The notes under the pieces are model-generated. The model saw only the letters and a program-made list of their open reading frames with translations. It was not told the DNA's origin and made no database searches. A stretch of DNA of 64,000 nt, from assembly GCA_019054805.1 (NCBI GenBank), contig JAHQIY010000024.1, forward strand, positions 186,001 through 250,000, written 5' to 3'. This DNA is from Brachionus manjavacas. Its lineage: Eukaryota > Rotifera > Eurotatoria > Ploima > Brachionidae. A program made the position numbers and the translations under genes. The stretch's first letter is position 1. Each line of letters opens with the position of its first letter. Shown piece after piece: positions 10,937 to 22,936 of this stretch.

Positions 10937-13900
10937 CTATAAATGTGTAGATGTCACACAACTAACACCATTAACAAATACGCACGGTGGCAACGAATCG
11001 CTCAGTTGTTCCAATATTCTCATATATTTCCTATTACTTTCACTATTTGTGTCTTGAGTGGTGTTTATAAATGCAGTTGTTTGAGTTGTGTCAGTGTCGT
11101 TTTCTTCGGTGTAGTGCTCCTGCATCAAATTAGAACTGGACGAAGACGCATTGAATGCTGAGTTGTTGAGTCTGGTATTTTCAGGAATTTGTGGCTTTTT
11201 GAAGAAAGGCGGTGGAGGTAAATACAAATAGCAAATTGAGGCGTTGTCTGAATGCTGTTTAATCAATTGATTAGCTGCTTTTAGGTAAATGTCTGATACA
11301 TTTAAAATTTCATGGCTAGTGCCCGATTGCTGGTAATGGGGCAGATCGGTCTCGGTTATTATGGGACGATTTAGAAGGTCCCTTACATTTTGCATTGGAA
11401 TCAAAGTAGTCATTGCTTGGATTCGCAGCTGGTTTAGTAGATCATCCAATCTTGCTTTGCGTCTCATATTTTCAACATTGTCCGAATTATCAGAGCACAA
11501 GTATACCCGAAGGGTGGCCTTTTTCCAAACACTTACCATGTTCAAAATACACGCCAATTGTAGCATGAACAGACTTGTCGAGTCCAACTGAATGCATGAC
11601 TCGGGTATTAGGAAATTCAATGGCCAAACGTCAATGTAAATAGGATTCGATTTTTGCCTCAAATTTTCTTTGTTTAGAGTATTGAATTGACGGCACAAGC
11701 AGAGGTTTTTTTTCATTTTCAGCACATCTCTGATCAAATCAACATAAGAGTTCAGGTCCAAACGATTTTCATCATTTGAAGTTCTTAAATCTTAAAAATT
11801 ATTAATTATTTATTTATTTGTTTTCTGTACCGAGCTAGAGCTCCTTCAGAAAAATACAAAAAAAAATTAAAATAAATAAAAATCAATTTATTAAATAAGA
11901 GCCAGATTTAATTTAAAGAAGTCTACAAAATTGAGGATTTCTCAATAGAATATTCTTATGTCAATTATCTCTACTATGTAATCAATAAAAATTTATATAA
12001 AATTTAGATGGTATTGATATTCTTATTTTGAATTTTTTAATTTTAATTTTAATTATTTTTTTTTAATCAAAAAAAAATCTAAAAATGAACATAGTCCCAG
12101 ATATAAACGAATTTGAAGCTTCTACAACCTCTTTATCTTTTTCATCTCATGTTCCTGTAAATTTCCTGTACAAAGAAAAAAAGACAGCTCAACTTGGTCA
12201 TCTTGGTTTAAATACTACATGTGTAAGCATATTTTTGGTATTGCTTTAAGAGAACAATTGTTCGAAGATTTTCGAGACCTTAGATGTTTCTCTAAGAAAA
12301 ACAAGACCTTTTGGAACACCTAAAAGCATCTGATTAAACTCTTTTCTAATAAATATATTGACGTTTTTTTTTTTTAATTAATTTAGGGAAAACTTTAATG
12401 CTTCAATATATAACAGCACTGAAACCATTTTCTTTTTCTACCAAAATTTACGTAAAATTACCAAAAATCTTGTAAATTTTAACAAAAAGGAGAAATTCTA
12501 AAAATTTCTTGTTTTTTGCTGGATTTAATTCTTTTAAAATAATGAGGAAAAATCTAATTTTTTAGTTTTTTCTCACGTATATTTTTATTTCAAAAAATAA
12601 TTTTTAGCAATGTAATAATTACAAATTTAAAATCAAGAAGTATTTTTAAAGTTTTTTGGTTTAATGAAACTACAAATTGTATTACCTAATTTTTGTGATT
12701 TAATTGATATTAAAATAGAAAGAAAATCAATTCCTACTTAATAAAAAAAGTATGATTAGATAAATTTATGATTTATGATTTAGTCATAAAGGGAAATAAC
12801 ACAACTAATATTGTAAAAATAATTTTTTTTTTTAATTTTTCAAAAATTAAAAATATAAAAATAGATAAAAAAAATTAATAAAAACCATCAAAATTGCCCC
12901 TACAAATTTTTTTCGAGTTTTCAGTTTTTACAAAAATTTACTAAACCTATGATAATTTTGCATAAATACTGATAAAAGTTGGTACATAGTTTTTTTAATG
13001 TAATTTACATGAAAAAAAGTAATTTTTTGTTAAATTTCGAATTTTCACATAAATTTTGGTAAAAACATAAAATTCCTTTTTGTTTTTTTAATTAACTTTT
13101 TATATAATTAAAAAGAAAAGATAAAATTTTTATTACTTTCAAAAAACGACATAGGAATTGTACTGCTTCCATTTGCATTCAAAGGATTAGTCATTCCATA
13201 TTGCAAAATGTTTCTTCTTTTGGCAGTTACTCGATTTTTGAGCAAATCTTCAGGCATTGAATTGTCATAAAAACCCATCATAACCGTATTCGGCTTCATA
13301 CCGCCTATCACAAAAAACTATCAAAAATTTTTCTCCCTAGTTATTCCATTAATTTACCTAAACCTGATATTCTGATCAAATTATGAATACCTTCTTTTAC
13401 CGAAGTATTCAAGGTTAATTCAATAAAAGCTTTCACTTTCAATGTGTCCACCAAATTCATCCAGGAAGGCATCTCTTTTGTGCACGGATCTTCCTCAAAA
13501 TCATCGAACTTTCCAACTTTAACGTTGCCAAGAACAAAAAGACCGCCTTTTTTTACATCATTGCCAAAATCAATCAAGGGAATGCAACTGCGAGGATTTG
13601 AAATCAACAGTATAATCTGAGGTCTCCAAAATTTGACGTGATCTTTACGAGTATCTAAAAGAAGAAGATATTTTCTCACCTGATGGAATATCAATGCTTG
13701 ACTAATGCTTCCCCATTCTGGAGGAAAATCTCTAAAATACAAAACTGTGAGCAGTGAAATCATGAGACCAATTGCTATTGATGCATATTCTACAGAAACA
13801 ATGAATGTCATTATTATTGAGCCGATCATTCCAAGTAATGCTGTTTGCCATGTAAAATACTTAAAAGATGGCCGGAAATTTGGAGCGCTTGCTAGATCAA

Positions 13901-16900
13901 GCGCCATGCACGCTAAATTGACTCCAAAATACGCCAACAAATAAAATATGGTGACCAATTGTGCAATCGAATTCACAGAGCCAATTAACAGCACACACTA
14001 AATTTAAAAGATACATTTTTGTCAATTTTTTTATAAATAAAAATGGGACAATTGTTTCAGAGCCCTAAAAAGTCGTTTCAACACATACTCAAATGTACAG
14101 AGCTGTGCAGTTCAGAAAGATTGAAGAAAAATATTTAGTTTTTTCAAAAATTAAAATTTAAAATTTAAAAAATTAGAAATTTTTTTTCACCAAAAAAAAA
14201 TCTTTTAAAACTTTATCAAATTTATTAACAACCAAATCCGAATTTTTTTTGTCTCATTGGCACATAAAATAATTTGTTTTAGGTTAAAAATGCATTATGT
14301 TTCAACTATTTTTTTAATTTTGAATTTTTAAAAAAAGAAAACATTTACGTTAAACTTGCACTAAAACTAACACTAAACACATTTACCTAAAAATTTTATC
14401 ATGTGTTGCGCAGATTTTAAAAAAAACATAAATAAAATTATTGAGTCTTTTGTTATTCAGCGATAATTAATGTTCGATTTGGAAAATTTTTTGAGCCACC
14501 TTTTTTGGAAAATTAGTAAAAGTTTTAGTAAATAAAATTTTAAGTGATAAATACCAAGTTCCTAAAAAAGTCTTAAAATTAAAGAAATCGAAAATTTTAA
14601 TTTTAAGTTTTGGAATACCTTTTTGTGGATTTGAAAAGAATGGGTCTTTAGCGATGGGGGACCAGCACCCTCACCTAAAATTTTTAGCCAAGCATGGTCA
14701 CCTAATTTTCGAAAGGGAAATAGGTGACCAATTTCTTAAAAATATTTTTTAGATTGAACATCTATTTTACAGTTTGGTCACATAAATTATTAAGCATTTA
14801 TTATTATTATTATTATTATAAAAAAGCTACAGCAAGACTAGCTTGCGGAGGCGTCCTACATGAGAGGTCGCCTATGGTAGCTCGTTGCACGTAATGAGAT
14901 AAAACACTGATAGAAATATACAATAAAAATTTTAGGGTTAAAAAAAAGTTAAATAATTTTTGCAAGAATAAAAAAATAGAACGAATAAATAATAAAATTG
15001 TTTGTGGTGCCTATGGAACGGTAGTTTGGGTACATTTAACATATCTTTAATCTCTTTTAAGATAATTTTCCGAAGATTCAAACTTGTAAAAAAGTTAAAA
15101 AGCATTAAAGCTTAAAGCTGATGATTTGAATTTCTTTGGTCACTTTTATTATTAAACTTCTGGTCATTTGTTACCCCTTCGAAAATTAGGTGACCAGTCT
15201 TGGTCATATATTTTAGGTGAGGGGTACTGGTCACCTGTCACTGTAGACCCAAAAAGACATCTTAATCATCATTATCTAGGCCTAGATCAATGACTTGTTC
15301 ATTTGCTTTGGAAAATAAGCTATTGTAAATTTTTAAAAAACCTTTCTAATTTTAATAAAAAATAAATTTAATATTTTTTTTCGAAATTTGAGCAACACAC
15401 CACAAAAATGTTTTGAACATTGTCAAGGATATTTGTTAGTTTTTGAGTAAGTTTTAAACCAAATTTAAATGTTCTTGTACTTTTTTTTACAGGACAGATT
15501 TGTTCCAAAAAAAAGTACTTTAGGACGAAAAAAAAACACCAAAAATTACTTCAGATATAATGAAAGAGACAACGACAGCAACCCATGGATTTCCCGACTT
15601 AGTCTTGCCATATTTGACAAATTTTAGCAACGAGCCAAAAATTTCATCATCAGCCAAAGCCTTCAAAACCCTAGAGCTGCCAATTGCTGCTGACAATTCG
15701 CCTGAAAATGTGGTCGCTACTATGCCAATTGGAATGAGCGCTTCCCAGAACACAATGGACTGGAGCACTTGATTGTTGTTCACTAGAACTATTCTTTCAC
15801 AGCTTCCCGCCAAAAGCAAGTTCTGGGAAAAATAAACCACAAAGACAAACAAAACTGCACTCATTGTGCCCACCGGAATGCTTTTCGAAGGCTTTTTTAG
15901 CTCACCGCTCATGTTAGCGCCGGCCATGATGCCCGTCATTGAACTAAACAAAATGCCAAACACATATGCAAAGTTGGTCGAACTGCCTGTTTTGTAATCA
16001 GCCGTGTAATTTGCTTAAAACAATCTGCTTTGAATAAATATTGTTTGAATTTTAAAATTAAATTTACAATATAGATTATCTCTGAATGTCTGAGATGACA
16101 AGCCGGTGAAATATCCGGTGGCATTTGGTGACAAGCCGGGAAGTGGTATTTCGAATGGACCTCTGATGAAAATGGAAAAAATGACACACAAGTACACAAT
16201 CAACATTATTAAATAAATAAATGAAATGGCGAAACTGAATAAATTGGAGCCTAGAAGACAAATAACCAATGTAAAAGTATTTAGAACACTTCCGTACAAA
16301 ACTCTGAAGCCGAATGATTCTGGCAGTCCACCTTCGACCTCTTGAAAAAGTTAAAAATTAAAAATAAAATGGAATATCAGAATATGAAAAGTAAAAAATA
16401 TAGAAAAAACAAATACACCATTAAGCTTTTGTCTAATTAAGATTTTCAGCAAGGTAAAACAATTTTCGTAATTTTTTTTAAATCATTTTTTAAGAAAAAG
16501 AAAGACTTTGAATGAAATTTTAATAAGTTAATTTTTATATGTTTTAGATAAAATTTAGAATTATTAAAATACTGGGACACTTTTGGATATTTAAAATTGA
16601 TTTGTAAAATTTTTTCAAATTTCCTGATAATTATCAGTTTAATGTATTTTAACGATTCAATTGACTTTTAGGTATTCAAAGGATATAGGGGTAATATGAA
16701 AAGAGCTGAATCCAAAAATATCATAAATCTGAAAATCGGAACTTTATTAAGATAAATGCATAAGCTCAAAGAAAGAGGTATAGACAATGAGAATATTAAA
16801 AAGTTAAAACTCTTTCTATACTTTTTATACTTAATCATAATTTAAATTTTTTAGATCCTCTTCCTTTATGTACTTTCTGTACTTTATGTTTTTAATGATA

Positions 16901-18802
16901 ATAAAAAAAGGTTTTAATTAATCAATACTTTAAATTTCAAATTTAAATTTAACTAAAATTTTTCTTACCTCCAGCATACCCGAATCCCTAAACCAGAGCT
17001 CCACCCCGGACCCCGTTTAAGTTAATATAATGATTAAAATTACCATTAATTACAAAAAGTACAAAAAGGAACAGGGCGAAATGAATTTAAATCAAGATAA
17101 AGTATAAAAAGTAAAAAAAAGGAAAATTTTTTTTAAAGCTTGATCTCATTGTCTATCCATGCAAAGAAATAATCAATATTATACTTATATCGTCATTTCT
17201 TGACCATTTTTAAGATTTTTTTTTAACCTAAAAATTAAAAAAAAATTAATAAAAATAAAGACAGTAATTAAAAAATTGTTAGTTTGATCATTGAATTATG
17301 AAATTTATTGTATAGCCCTACTAAATAAAAATTCAGGGGTTGTTGCTGTTTGAGACCCCAATTAATTCATGGGAACCTTGATGAGAAAAAAAAAATTTCT
17401 GAACCTTTTTTAACTATCTAACGCATATTAAAAACTGCGTAATTTCGTTTCTATTTTATTTAGAGTTAAAAAAAACAGTTTATTAAATTTTTTGATTAAT
17501 AATAAAAAAAATGTTTAACTGAAAATTAAATTAGTTATTTTTTATTTTTATCCGATCTCAAATAAAATTTCTTTGTCGTTTTCACTAATTGAAGGATCAT
17601 TTTTGTCTTTATTCAGACAAAAAAGAGGAAATTATTTTGTGACACATGCTCGATGTAAATTAATCATTTTTACTCAGAATAAATAAATTGTAAAAATTTT
17701 GATCTTTTTTTCGTTTTGTCTCATATCCTTTTCCACTAAAAAGTAAATTGATTACAAAAAGTTAAGCATCTCTTAAAAATTGTTTATTTAATTCAAATAT
17801 CATTAAAAATTTTCGAGGTAAAAACTACGAGAATATTAAAGACTTTTTGTACTTTATGGGAATTTTAATTATTTTTTTTCTGTTTCTTTTTGTATTTTTA
17901 TTTAACTAATAGTTCTCCATTCTACAAAAACCCGAATCCTCAAACTAGACATACCCCACGTGCCTAGTTTAATTTTTAATAAAATTATTAAAATAACCAA
18001 AGAGTCCAACTATCTCAAAAATTATTGTGAAAATTTAGAAATTAGATAGCTTAACTACGAAAAGGTAAAAAAAAATTAATCATAAAATTAATATTTGATT
18101 AATTAATCTGATACTTAAATGAACTTTTTTTTTCTATATTTTGATTTTTTGCTTAGAAAAAATTCAAAAGAGGATGGAAAAATTTTTACTCGATGTTCCG
18201 AAATTGTTGAGTATGGCTTCAACAAGACCAGTTGCATTGAACGCACTAGCAATAGCGTTTGCTATAAAGAACAAAGCGCCTATAGAACCTCCGATTTCTG
18301 GGCCTAATGTTCTGCTGATCATATCTATGAAAAAAATTATTTAAATAAATTTTTTTAAAACAAATAAAATTTTTTTCTTTTCAAACTTACAGTAAACACC
18401 TCCACCTTGTATTGCACCATTTGTTGATATAGCACATATACTAAGACCAGTCAATACAAAGATGGTAAACGCTAGCGCATACAATCCCAGTGAGTCCAGA
18501 ATTCCAGCATGTCCGACTATAAAGCCAACTCTCATAAAAACAGCTACACTGCTCATTGAAAGTGCCACTGGACAAAAGACTCCAGGAATTGTGCGAAGTG
18601 AACGCTTTATTAAATTGACGTCATCTCCTTGGTTTGACCGTCTCAAGTCATGAAAGCTCAAGCTGTCACTGTTGTTGGTCAGGTCGAAATTTCGGTTTAG
18701 AATGGGCGCTGAGTCGCTGATGTTTATGCTTGTGGTTTCTTGGACTATGTCAGATAGGTTGTCATCATGATGGTTTGCTCTACGTCTCAAAAACTTGAAC
18801 AT
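10937..18802 (-). CDS. SLC12A9: solute carrier family 12 member 9 (cation-chloride cotransporter family)
   Basis: Seven exons join in phase: 18391-18802, 18190-18324, 16068-16340, 15550-16013, 13358-13997, 13137-13304, 10937-11790 (TAG at 10937), giving 981 residues, a little longer than the vertebrate SLC12A9 I remember. Order: Ser/Asn-rich cytoplasmic N-terminus; transmembrane core with SLC12 signatures ([76 protein letters not shown]); then the long SLC12A9-type cytoplasmic domain ([44 protein letters not shown]) and an ending ([18 protein letters not shown]) that matches the family's terminus. SLC12A9 is the divergent member, reported to sit on endolysosomal membranes. Family assignment is very firm; the transported ion cannot be read from sequence. 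Introns 13998-15549 and 11791-13136 contain mobile-element debris. Confidence 0.96.
11803..11860 (-). repeat. solo LINE-like 3' end: hairpin plus AAAT tail
   Basis: On the minus strand, a hairpin (GGAGCTCTAGCTCGGTACAG) is followed by an AAATAAATAAATAA tail. A near-identical copy is at 55430-55480 and a divergent one (GGAGCATTTGCTCC) at 27680-27720. Lies in the last SLC12A9 intron. Confidence 0.6.
12085..12335 (+). pseudogene. coding-like ORF remnant with one stop, origin unknown
   Basis: A plus-strand ATG at 12085 opens 55 codons ([20 protein letters not shown]…), a TAA, and then 27 further codons in the same frame ([20 protein letters not shown]…) to a TGA. The composition is much more protein-like than the surrounding intron. 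It lies antisense inside the last SLC12A9 intron and is probably a decayed mobile-element or retrocopied fragment. A GTAAGC donor-like site sits before the TAA, but no in-phase acceptor was found. No domain recognised. Confidence 0.3.
12438..13066. repeat. imperfect inverted-repeat element in SLC12A9 intron
   Basis: The left end (TACCAAAATTTACGTAAAAT) and the reverse complement of the right end (TACCAAAATTTATGTGAAAA) match over roughly 30 bases. The interior is AT-rich with TTTACGTAA/GTAAAATTACC words resembling those in the 8804-9409 fold-back element. Probably an older, degraded relative. No target duplication identified. Confidence 0.35.
14642..15250. mobile_element. hAT-like non-autonomous element with ~90-bp terminal inverted repeats
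   Basis: The left terminus (GGGTCTTTAGCGATGGGGGA, then CCTCACCTAAAA and TGGTCACCTAATTTTCGAAA) is matched by the reverse complement of the right terminus (GGGTCTACAGTGACAGGTGA…) over about 90 bases. No coding capacity. Flanks AAAAGAAT and AAAAAGAC could be a mutated 8-bp duplication, but this is not clean. It lies in the SLC12A9 intron 13998-15549. The superfamily call rests on the GGGTCT ends, shared with the cleaner element at 44003-44901. Confidence 0.65.
14785..14925 (-). repeat. hairpin + (TAA)n module, copy in hAT-like element
   Basis: On the plus strand, (TTA)n is followed by AAGCTACAGCAAGACTAGCT, TGCGGAG and ends GGTAGCTCGTTGCAC…AAACACTGATAGAAA. Read on the minus strand this is a 3' end with hairpin GCAAG-CTAGT-CTTGC and an ATA microsatellite tail. 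A close copy occupies the equivalent place in the element at 44003-44901; shorter relatives lie at 26825-26915 and 31558-31670. Confidence 0.6.
16700..18030. repeat. diverged direct duplication inside SLC12A9 intron 2
   Basis: Two blocks, about 16770-17060 and 17800-18000, share order and wording: GAGAATATTAAA, a run around TACTTTTT/TGTACTTT, then ACCCGAATCC, then a GTTTAA…ATTAAAAT segment. The similarity is weak but ordered, suggesting an old segmental tandem duplication. Nothing coding seen. Confidence 0.3.
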
Positions 18803-19560
18803 TTTTTTGGTTGAATCATCAAAGATTTTATTAGATTAAATTAAGATATTTTATTCTAAAAAAGAAAAAATCAAAGGTATATTTTCTTTTCAAAACTCAT
18901 GATTATTATTTTTTAGTCATTCAAAATAATTTTTTTATAAAAATCCAAAGCAAATACTTTACTTTCAATAGAGTGCTACCACGATCAAATGATTCTAAAG
19001 CTGAATAAATTATGTTCAATTGTTAATTAAATATTATAATTTTGTATGCTTAAACTTTAGGTATCTCAATTGATTAGCAAATTGATTTTGTGTCACCAAA
19101 TAGGACAACATTTTTATTCAATTAATTGATTATAATTATAATCACTGATGATGAAATTAAAAATTATTGTCATAGTTTTTTCATGAAATGACAGTAATAT
19201 TTAGAATGCAAAGTTTTAATAATTTTTTTTTGAAAATTATTAATTTTATTGAATATTTCTGTGATAAGGCTATCTTCATTTTAGCATTTAAATAAAAAAG
19301 ATTATACCTACACGAGAAAAGATAAAAAAATTAGAAGAAGAAACTAGAAATATTGACTTGAAAAAAATGCATTTTCTGATATACCTGAATGAACTGATTA
19401 AAACATATTTAATGGTATTTTCGTGTTGTATAAGCCTGCAGATGTTTTTATGCATAAATTCCTTAGTTTTTTTCAAAAATCAAAATAACTATTTACTAAA
19501 ATTAAATAAACTATTATTTGAAAAATCAAAACAAAAGCTGAATTAAAATGGATATGATTG
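18803..19560. other. intergenic region with probable SLC12A9 promoter
   Basis: About 760 AT-rich bases between the SLC12A9 start codon and the 3' end of the LINE. The promoter of SLC12A9 should lie here. No conserved motif or RNA gene recognised. Confidence 0.4.
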
Positions 19561-19921
19561 ATAACTATTTATTTATTTATTTATTTATTTATTCAATGAA
19601 CGCCTTGTAGGCGATGTAAAAAAAAAAATTTAAAAATAAAAATAAAATTAATAATCGTAAGACAAAAGAATTGAAACATCCGATAATTTTAATTTTAAAT
19701 GTTAATGTTTACTACTTTATTTTAATTTCAATAATTATTATTCTTCTTTTTACTATTTTTCTTTTCTCTTTTCTCTTCCCTTTTTTTTTTTAGATAAATT
19801 TATTCGATACCGGTTTACCGAGTCGATCCAGGAGGCAATCAAGTCGAGTTAGGAGAGAGGCAATTTCAATACACTACACTCAACAATGGATGTAAATGGT
19901 ATGTACTTATCCCCTTTTTTG

Positions 19922-22900
19922 TTAGTAGCTTTTTGTTAATTCAACTAGCATTTTTCTGTAAGTTTCCTTTTCGATATTTTCTAGGCATGTTTGTATTGAG
20001 TCTCTTATTCCATTATTATTATCTTGTTTGGATAGTTCTTTCATTTTAAGGTTAAGTTGTGGAATTAAGACATTATAATCAAGTTCATCGCATTTTAAAT
20101 ACTCAGCTATTTTCTTTAGGCTGGATTTGTTGCTTAAATTTTTTATCTCAGTTTCACATTCTTCTAAAATTTCAAGTATTTGTTTTGTCAGCTCATTATT
20201 ACCAAGTCTTTTTAAAAACCCTAGTTTTTCTTTCATCAACTTTTGCTCTATTCTTTCAAGACCAAGAGCTAAAAGTAGATTTGTAGAACGCGAGCTTTTT
20301 TTTAAGTTCAACATTCGTTTGATAATTGTGCTCTCTGTTGTTTGTAATTTTTTTATCTCTATTCCATTAAGTGCATAATTTTCTAATCCATATATTAAAA
20401 CAGGTCTGACAAATACTTTATAAAGATGGATTTTTATTTTCACATTTAGTTGTTGATTTTCAGTTTGGAGATATTTAATTGATGCCATCGCCTTAAAGGC
20501 TGATTTAATACGAGTATCAATTTGGTCTTTGTTATTGTTTTTCCTGTTTAGATACACGCCAAGGTATTTTATATTTTCAACTACATTTATCTCTTCATTG
20601 TACATCTTTGGCTTTCTTTCTATTTTTTTTGTCTTTTTCCCGAATATTATGAGTTGCGTTTTGTCTGCATTAAATTTTATTTCATTTCTAATTCCAAATT
20701 TTTCGCAGATATCTAATGCTTCTTGAAGTTCTTTGATGTTTGACATTAGGAGGAATATATCATCAGCATAAAGGACAATTCCTGTGTTAAGGCCATGTAT
20801 CTTTGTACCCAGATTTTTTGATTCAATTTCATTAATAAGGTCTTCGACGTATATTGAGAAAAGCTTAGGTGATAGAGGACCACCTTGTTTAACTCCAATG
20901 GTTGTTCTGAATAATGAGCTAAAATTTTTTCCATTCATAACTAATGCCATTGAGTCATTATAATAATTTTTTAGACATCTCCATATTTGAGGGTGGGTTT
21001 TATTGATTAATTTTTCAAAAAGTATTTTTCTGTTTACCTTGTCAAATGCTTTGCTTGCATCTATTGCACAGCCGTATACGTTTCTGTTTCTTTTTGTAAG
21101 ATGATTTATTGTTTCTTTAACAGAAAAAATTGCATGAGAACATGAGCTTTTTTTCTTAAATCCAAGTTGTTTGTCAGGATCATTGCTTGTTTTTAATATT
21201 TCAATTAGCATGATTTTTTCGAATATATTCGATATCACATCAGATATTGTAATCGGTCGAATATTACTGGTGTCATTAATTGTTTTTTTATCATCTTTAG
21301 TAATTGGGACAATTTTCCCAATGTTGAAAAGACTTGGTACTTCTCCAAATTGGATAATTTTCTCAAAAATTTTCTTTACAATTTTCACTAAAACGTCACT
21401 GTTACCGTACTTGTACATTTCATTCGAAACATCGCTGAATCCAATACTTTTCCGATTCTTAAGGTTGGCAATCGCATATTTAACATCATCTTCACTTATA
21501 CTATAATAGTCACTTTTTCCAATTAGCTGTGTCTCGAAGTCCAATATCTTATTTTCAATTCCTTTTAAATGTTCTTTATGTAAGTCATCTTCTTTGACAA
21601 TTTTTTCATTAAAAAGTTTTTCAAAACTCATTTTTAAAAGTTGACATGAAAGCTGTATTTGTGGTGTTTTTTTTTTGAGATTTTTTGAAATTTTCCAAAA
21701 TTTATTTTTGTCTTTGTAGTTCAGATTAAGAAGCCAGGCATTTTTCCCTTCTTTTTTTTTAATTCTTGCTCGTTGTTCTTTTCTGAAAATTTTTTTAAAC
21801 TTTTTGTAATTAAAATTAGAATGTTGGTCTTGGAAATCACTTAGTTTGTATTTTTTTAGATAAAAACGCATCTTTATGTGAATATTCTCCAATTCTTTGT
21901 CCCACCAAAATTTACGTTTAGTATTATTGTTTTGTATTTTCTTCGATTTAGATAGTGTTCGTGTAGCCCTGAACATTTCACTGTGTATCTCATTCAGAGC
22001 TTCAGTAATGACTATCTTTGAATTTTCCCCGTTCACCTTATCAAGTTTTTCATTGATTTTTAGCTCTATTAGCCTTTTCTCAAGACTCAGTTTATACTCC
22101 TCTTGTATGATTAGGTTATCCCAGTCAATCTTTTTGTTGTATTGCTGATGGTTAACATTTTCATTTTTGTTGATTTTTTTCGGACTGTTGAAAATACTTA
22201 GCTCACTACAGATAGGTAAATGGTCACTCATATTCAAGATGCACGGTTCAAGAATTTCGATGTTTTCGATTTTTAAAGAGCAATTTTTTCTCGCTATCAC
22301 ATGATCGATCCAAGATTTGTGTTTTTGGTTAAAGAATGTAAAATTTACATTTTGTTTGTGTTTATATTCCATCACTTCTAAATCGTGTTCGGTCATTGTA
22401 GCAGTGAACATTTTGTCAAAACATTTGTTTCTAATAGGATCCGAATTAAAGTCTCCAATTATAAGAAATTCTTTATTTTTATCTTTTATAGTAAGAATTA
22501 GGTTCTCAAGTGTAACTAAGTCATACAGATGTTCATTTTTTGATTTTTGATTTGACCCATTTGATGTTAAATATACACCAACTATAATTAGGTTTTCTAA
22601 TTCAATATGACTTATTCGCTCATTTAAAAATGATACTTTATAATCTGAAAATTCTTTTTTTATTATCCATCCTATTCCTCCATACGGTCTTCCTTCTTTA
22701 GTTTCTGATTCCATAGCTGATTTAAAGTAAGTTTTTGCTTTTGTTTCAAATTCGGTTAAAATAGATTCATTTTCATAATGCCATGTTTCACATAAAAATA
22801 TGATATCATTTTTGTTAAGTAGCTCATTTACATAAAAGTAGTTAGTATTTATATTTTTACAATTAAAGTTGACAATCCTGACTTTTCTTTCATCTAATTT

Positions 22901-22936
22901 ATCTTCTTTTATTAAATTTTTGCACTTGGTTTCCAC
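19922..22936 (-). CDS. LINE ORF2: AP endonuclease + reverse transcriptase (1004 aa)
   Basis: Residues ~20-260 form an APE-like endonuclease: NFNCKNIN, LCETWHYE (catalytic Glu), IGDFNSDP, WIDHVIA, and the terminal MSDHLPI with SDH. After a Lys-rich linker, the RT spans ~490-800: NIRPITISDVISNIFEKIML, LGFKKKSSCSHAI, CAIDASKAFDKVN (first catalytic Asp), GVKQGGPLSPKLFSIYVEDL, YADDIFLL (catalytic Asp pair), KTQLIIFG, and IKYLGVYLN. A helical C-terminus (RPVLIYGLENYALNGIEIKK…) follows, with no RNase H recognised. It would nick target DNA and prime reverse transcription of its own RNA. The start overlaps ORF1 by 38 nt in another frame, so translation probably needs reinitiation or an unconventional start. 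Uninterrupted. Confidence 0.93.
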   Translation of the reverse strand: METKCKNLIKEDKLDERKVRIVNFNCKNINTNYFYVNELLNKNDIIFLCETWHYENESILTEFETKAKTYFKSAMESETKEGRPYGGIGWIIKKEFSDYKVSFLNERISHIELENLIIVGVYLTSNGSNQKSKNEHLYDLVTLENLILTIKDKNKEFLIIGDFNSDPIRNKCFDKMFTATMTEHDLEVMEYKHKQNVNFTFFNQKHKSWIDHVIARKNCSLKIENIEILEPCILNMSDHLPICSELSIFNSPKKINKNENVNHQQYNKKIDWDNLIIQEEYKLSLEKRLIELKINEKLDKVNGENSKIVITEALNEIHSEMFRATRTLSKSKKIQNNNTKRKFWWDKELENIHIKMRFYLKKYKLSDFQDQHSNFNYKKFKKIFRKEQRARIKKKEGKNAWLLNLNYKDKNKFWKISKNLKKKTPQIQLSCQLLKMSFEKLFNEKIVKEDDLHKEHLKGIENKILDFETQLIGKSDYYSISEDDVKYAIANLKNRKSIGFSDVSNEMYKYGNSDVLVKIVKKIFEKIIQFGEVPSLFNIGKIVPITKDDKKTINDTSNIRPITISDVISNIFEKIMLIEILKTSNDPDKQLGFKKKSSCSHAIFSVKETINHLTKRNRNVYGCAIDASKAFDKVNRKILFEKLINKTHPQIWRCLKNYYNDSMALVMNGKNFSSLFRTTIGVKQGGPLSPKLFSIYVEDLINEIESKNLGTKIHGLNTGIVLYADDIFLLMSNIKELQEALDICEKFGIRNEIKFNADKTQLIIFGKKTKKIERKPKMYNEEINVVENIKYLGVYLNRKNNNKDQIDTRIKSAFKAMASIKYLQTENQQLNVKIKIHLYKVFVRPVLIYGLENYALNGIEIKKLQTTESTIIKRMLNLKKSSRSTNLLLALGLERIEQKLMKEKLGFLKRLGNNELTKQILEILEECETEIKNLSNKSSLKKIAEYLKCDELDYNVLIPQLNLKMKELSKQDNNNGIRDSIQTCLENIEKETYRKMLVELTKSY

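Noticed and set aside
13705..13944. Plus-strand ORF of 79 codons
   Set aside because: Antisense shadow of SLC12A9 exon 5.
19568..19594. TTTA repeats as an independent microsatellite
   Set aside because: They directly abut the 3' hairpin of the LINE and are its tail.
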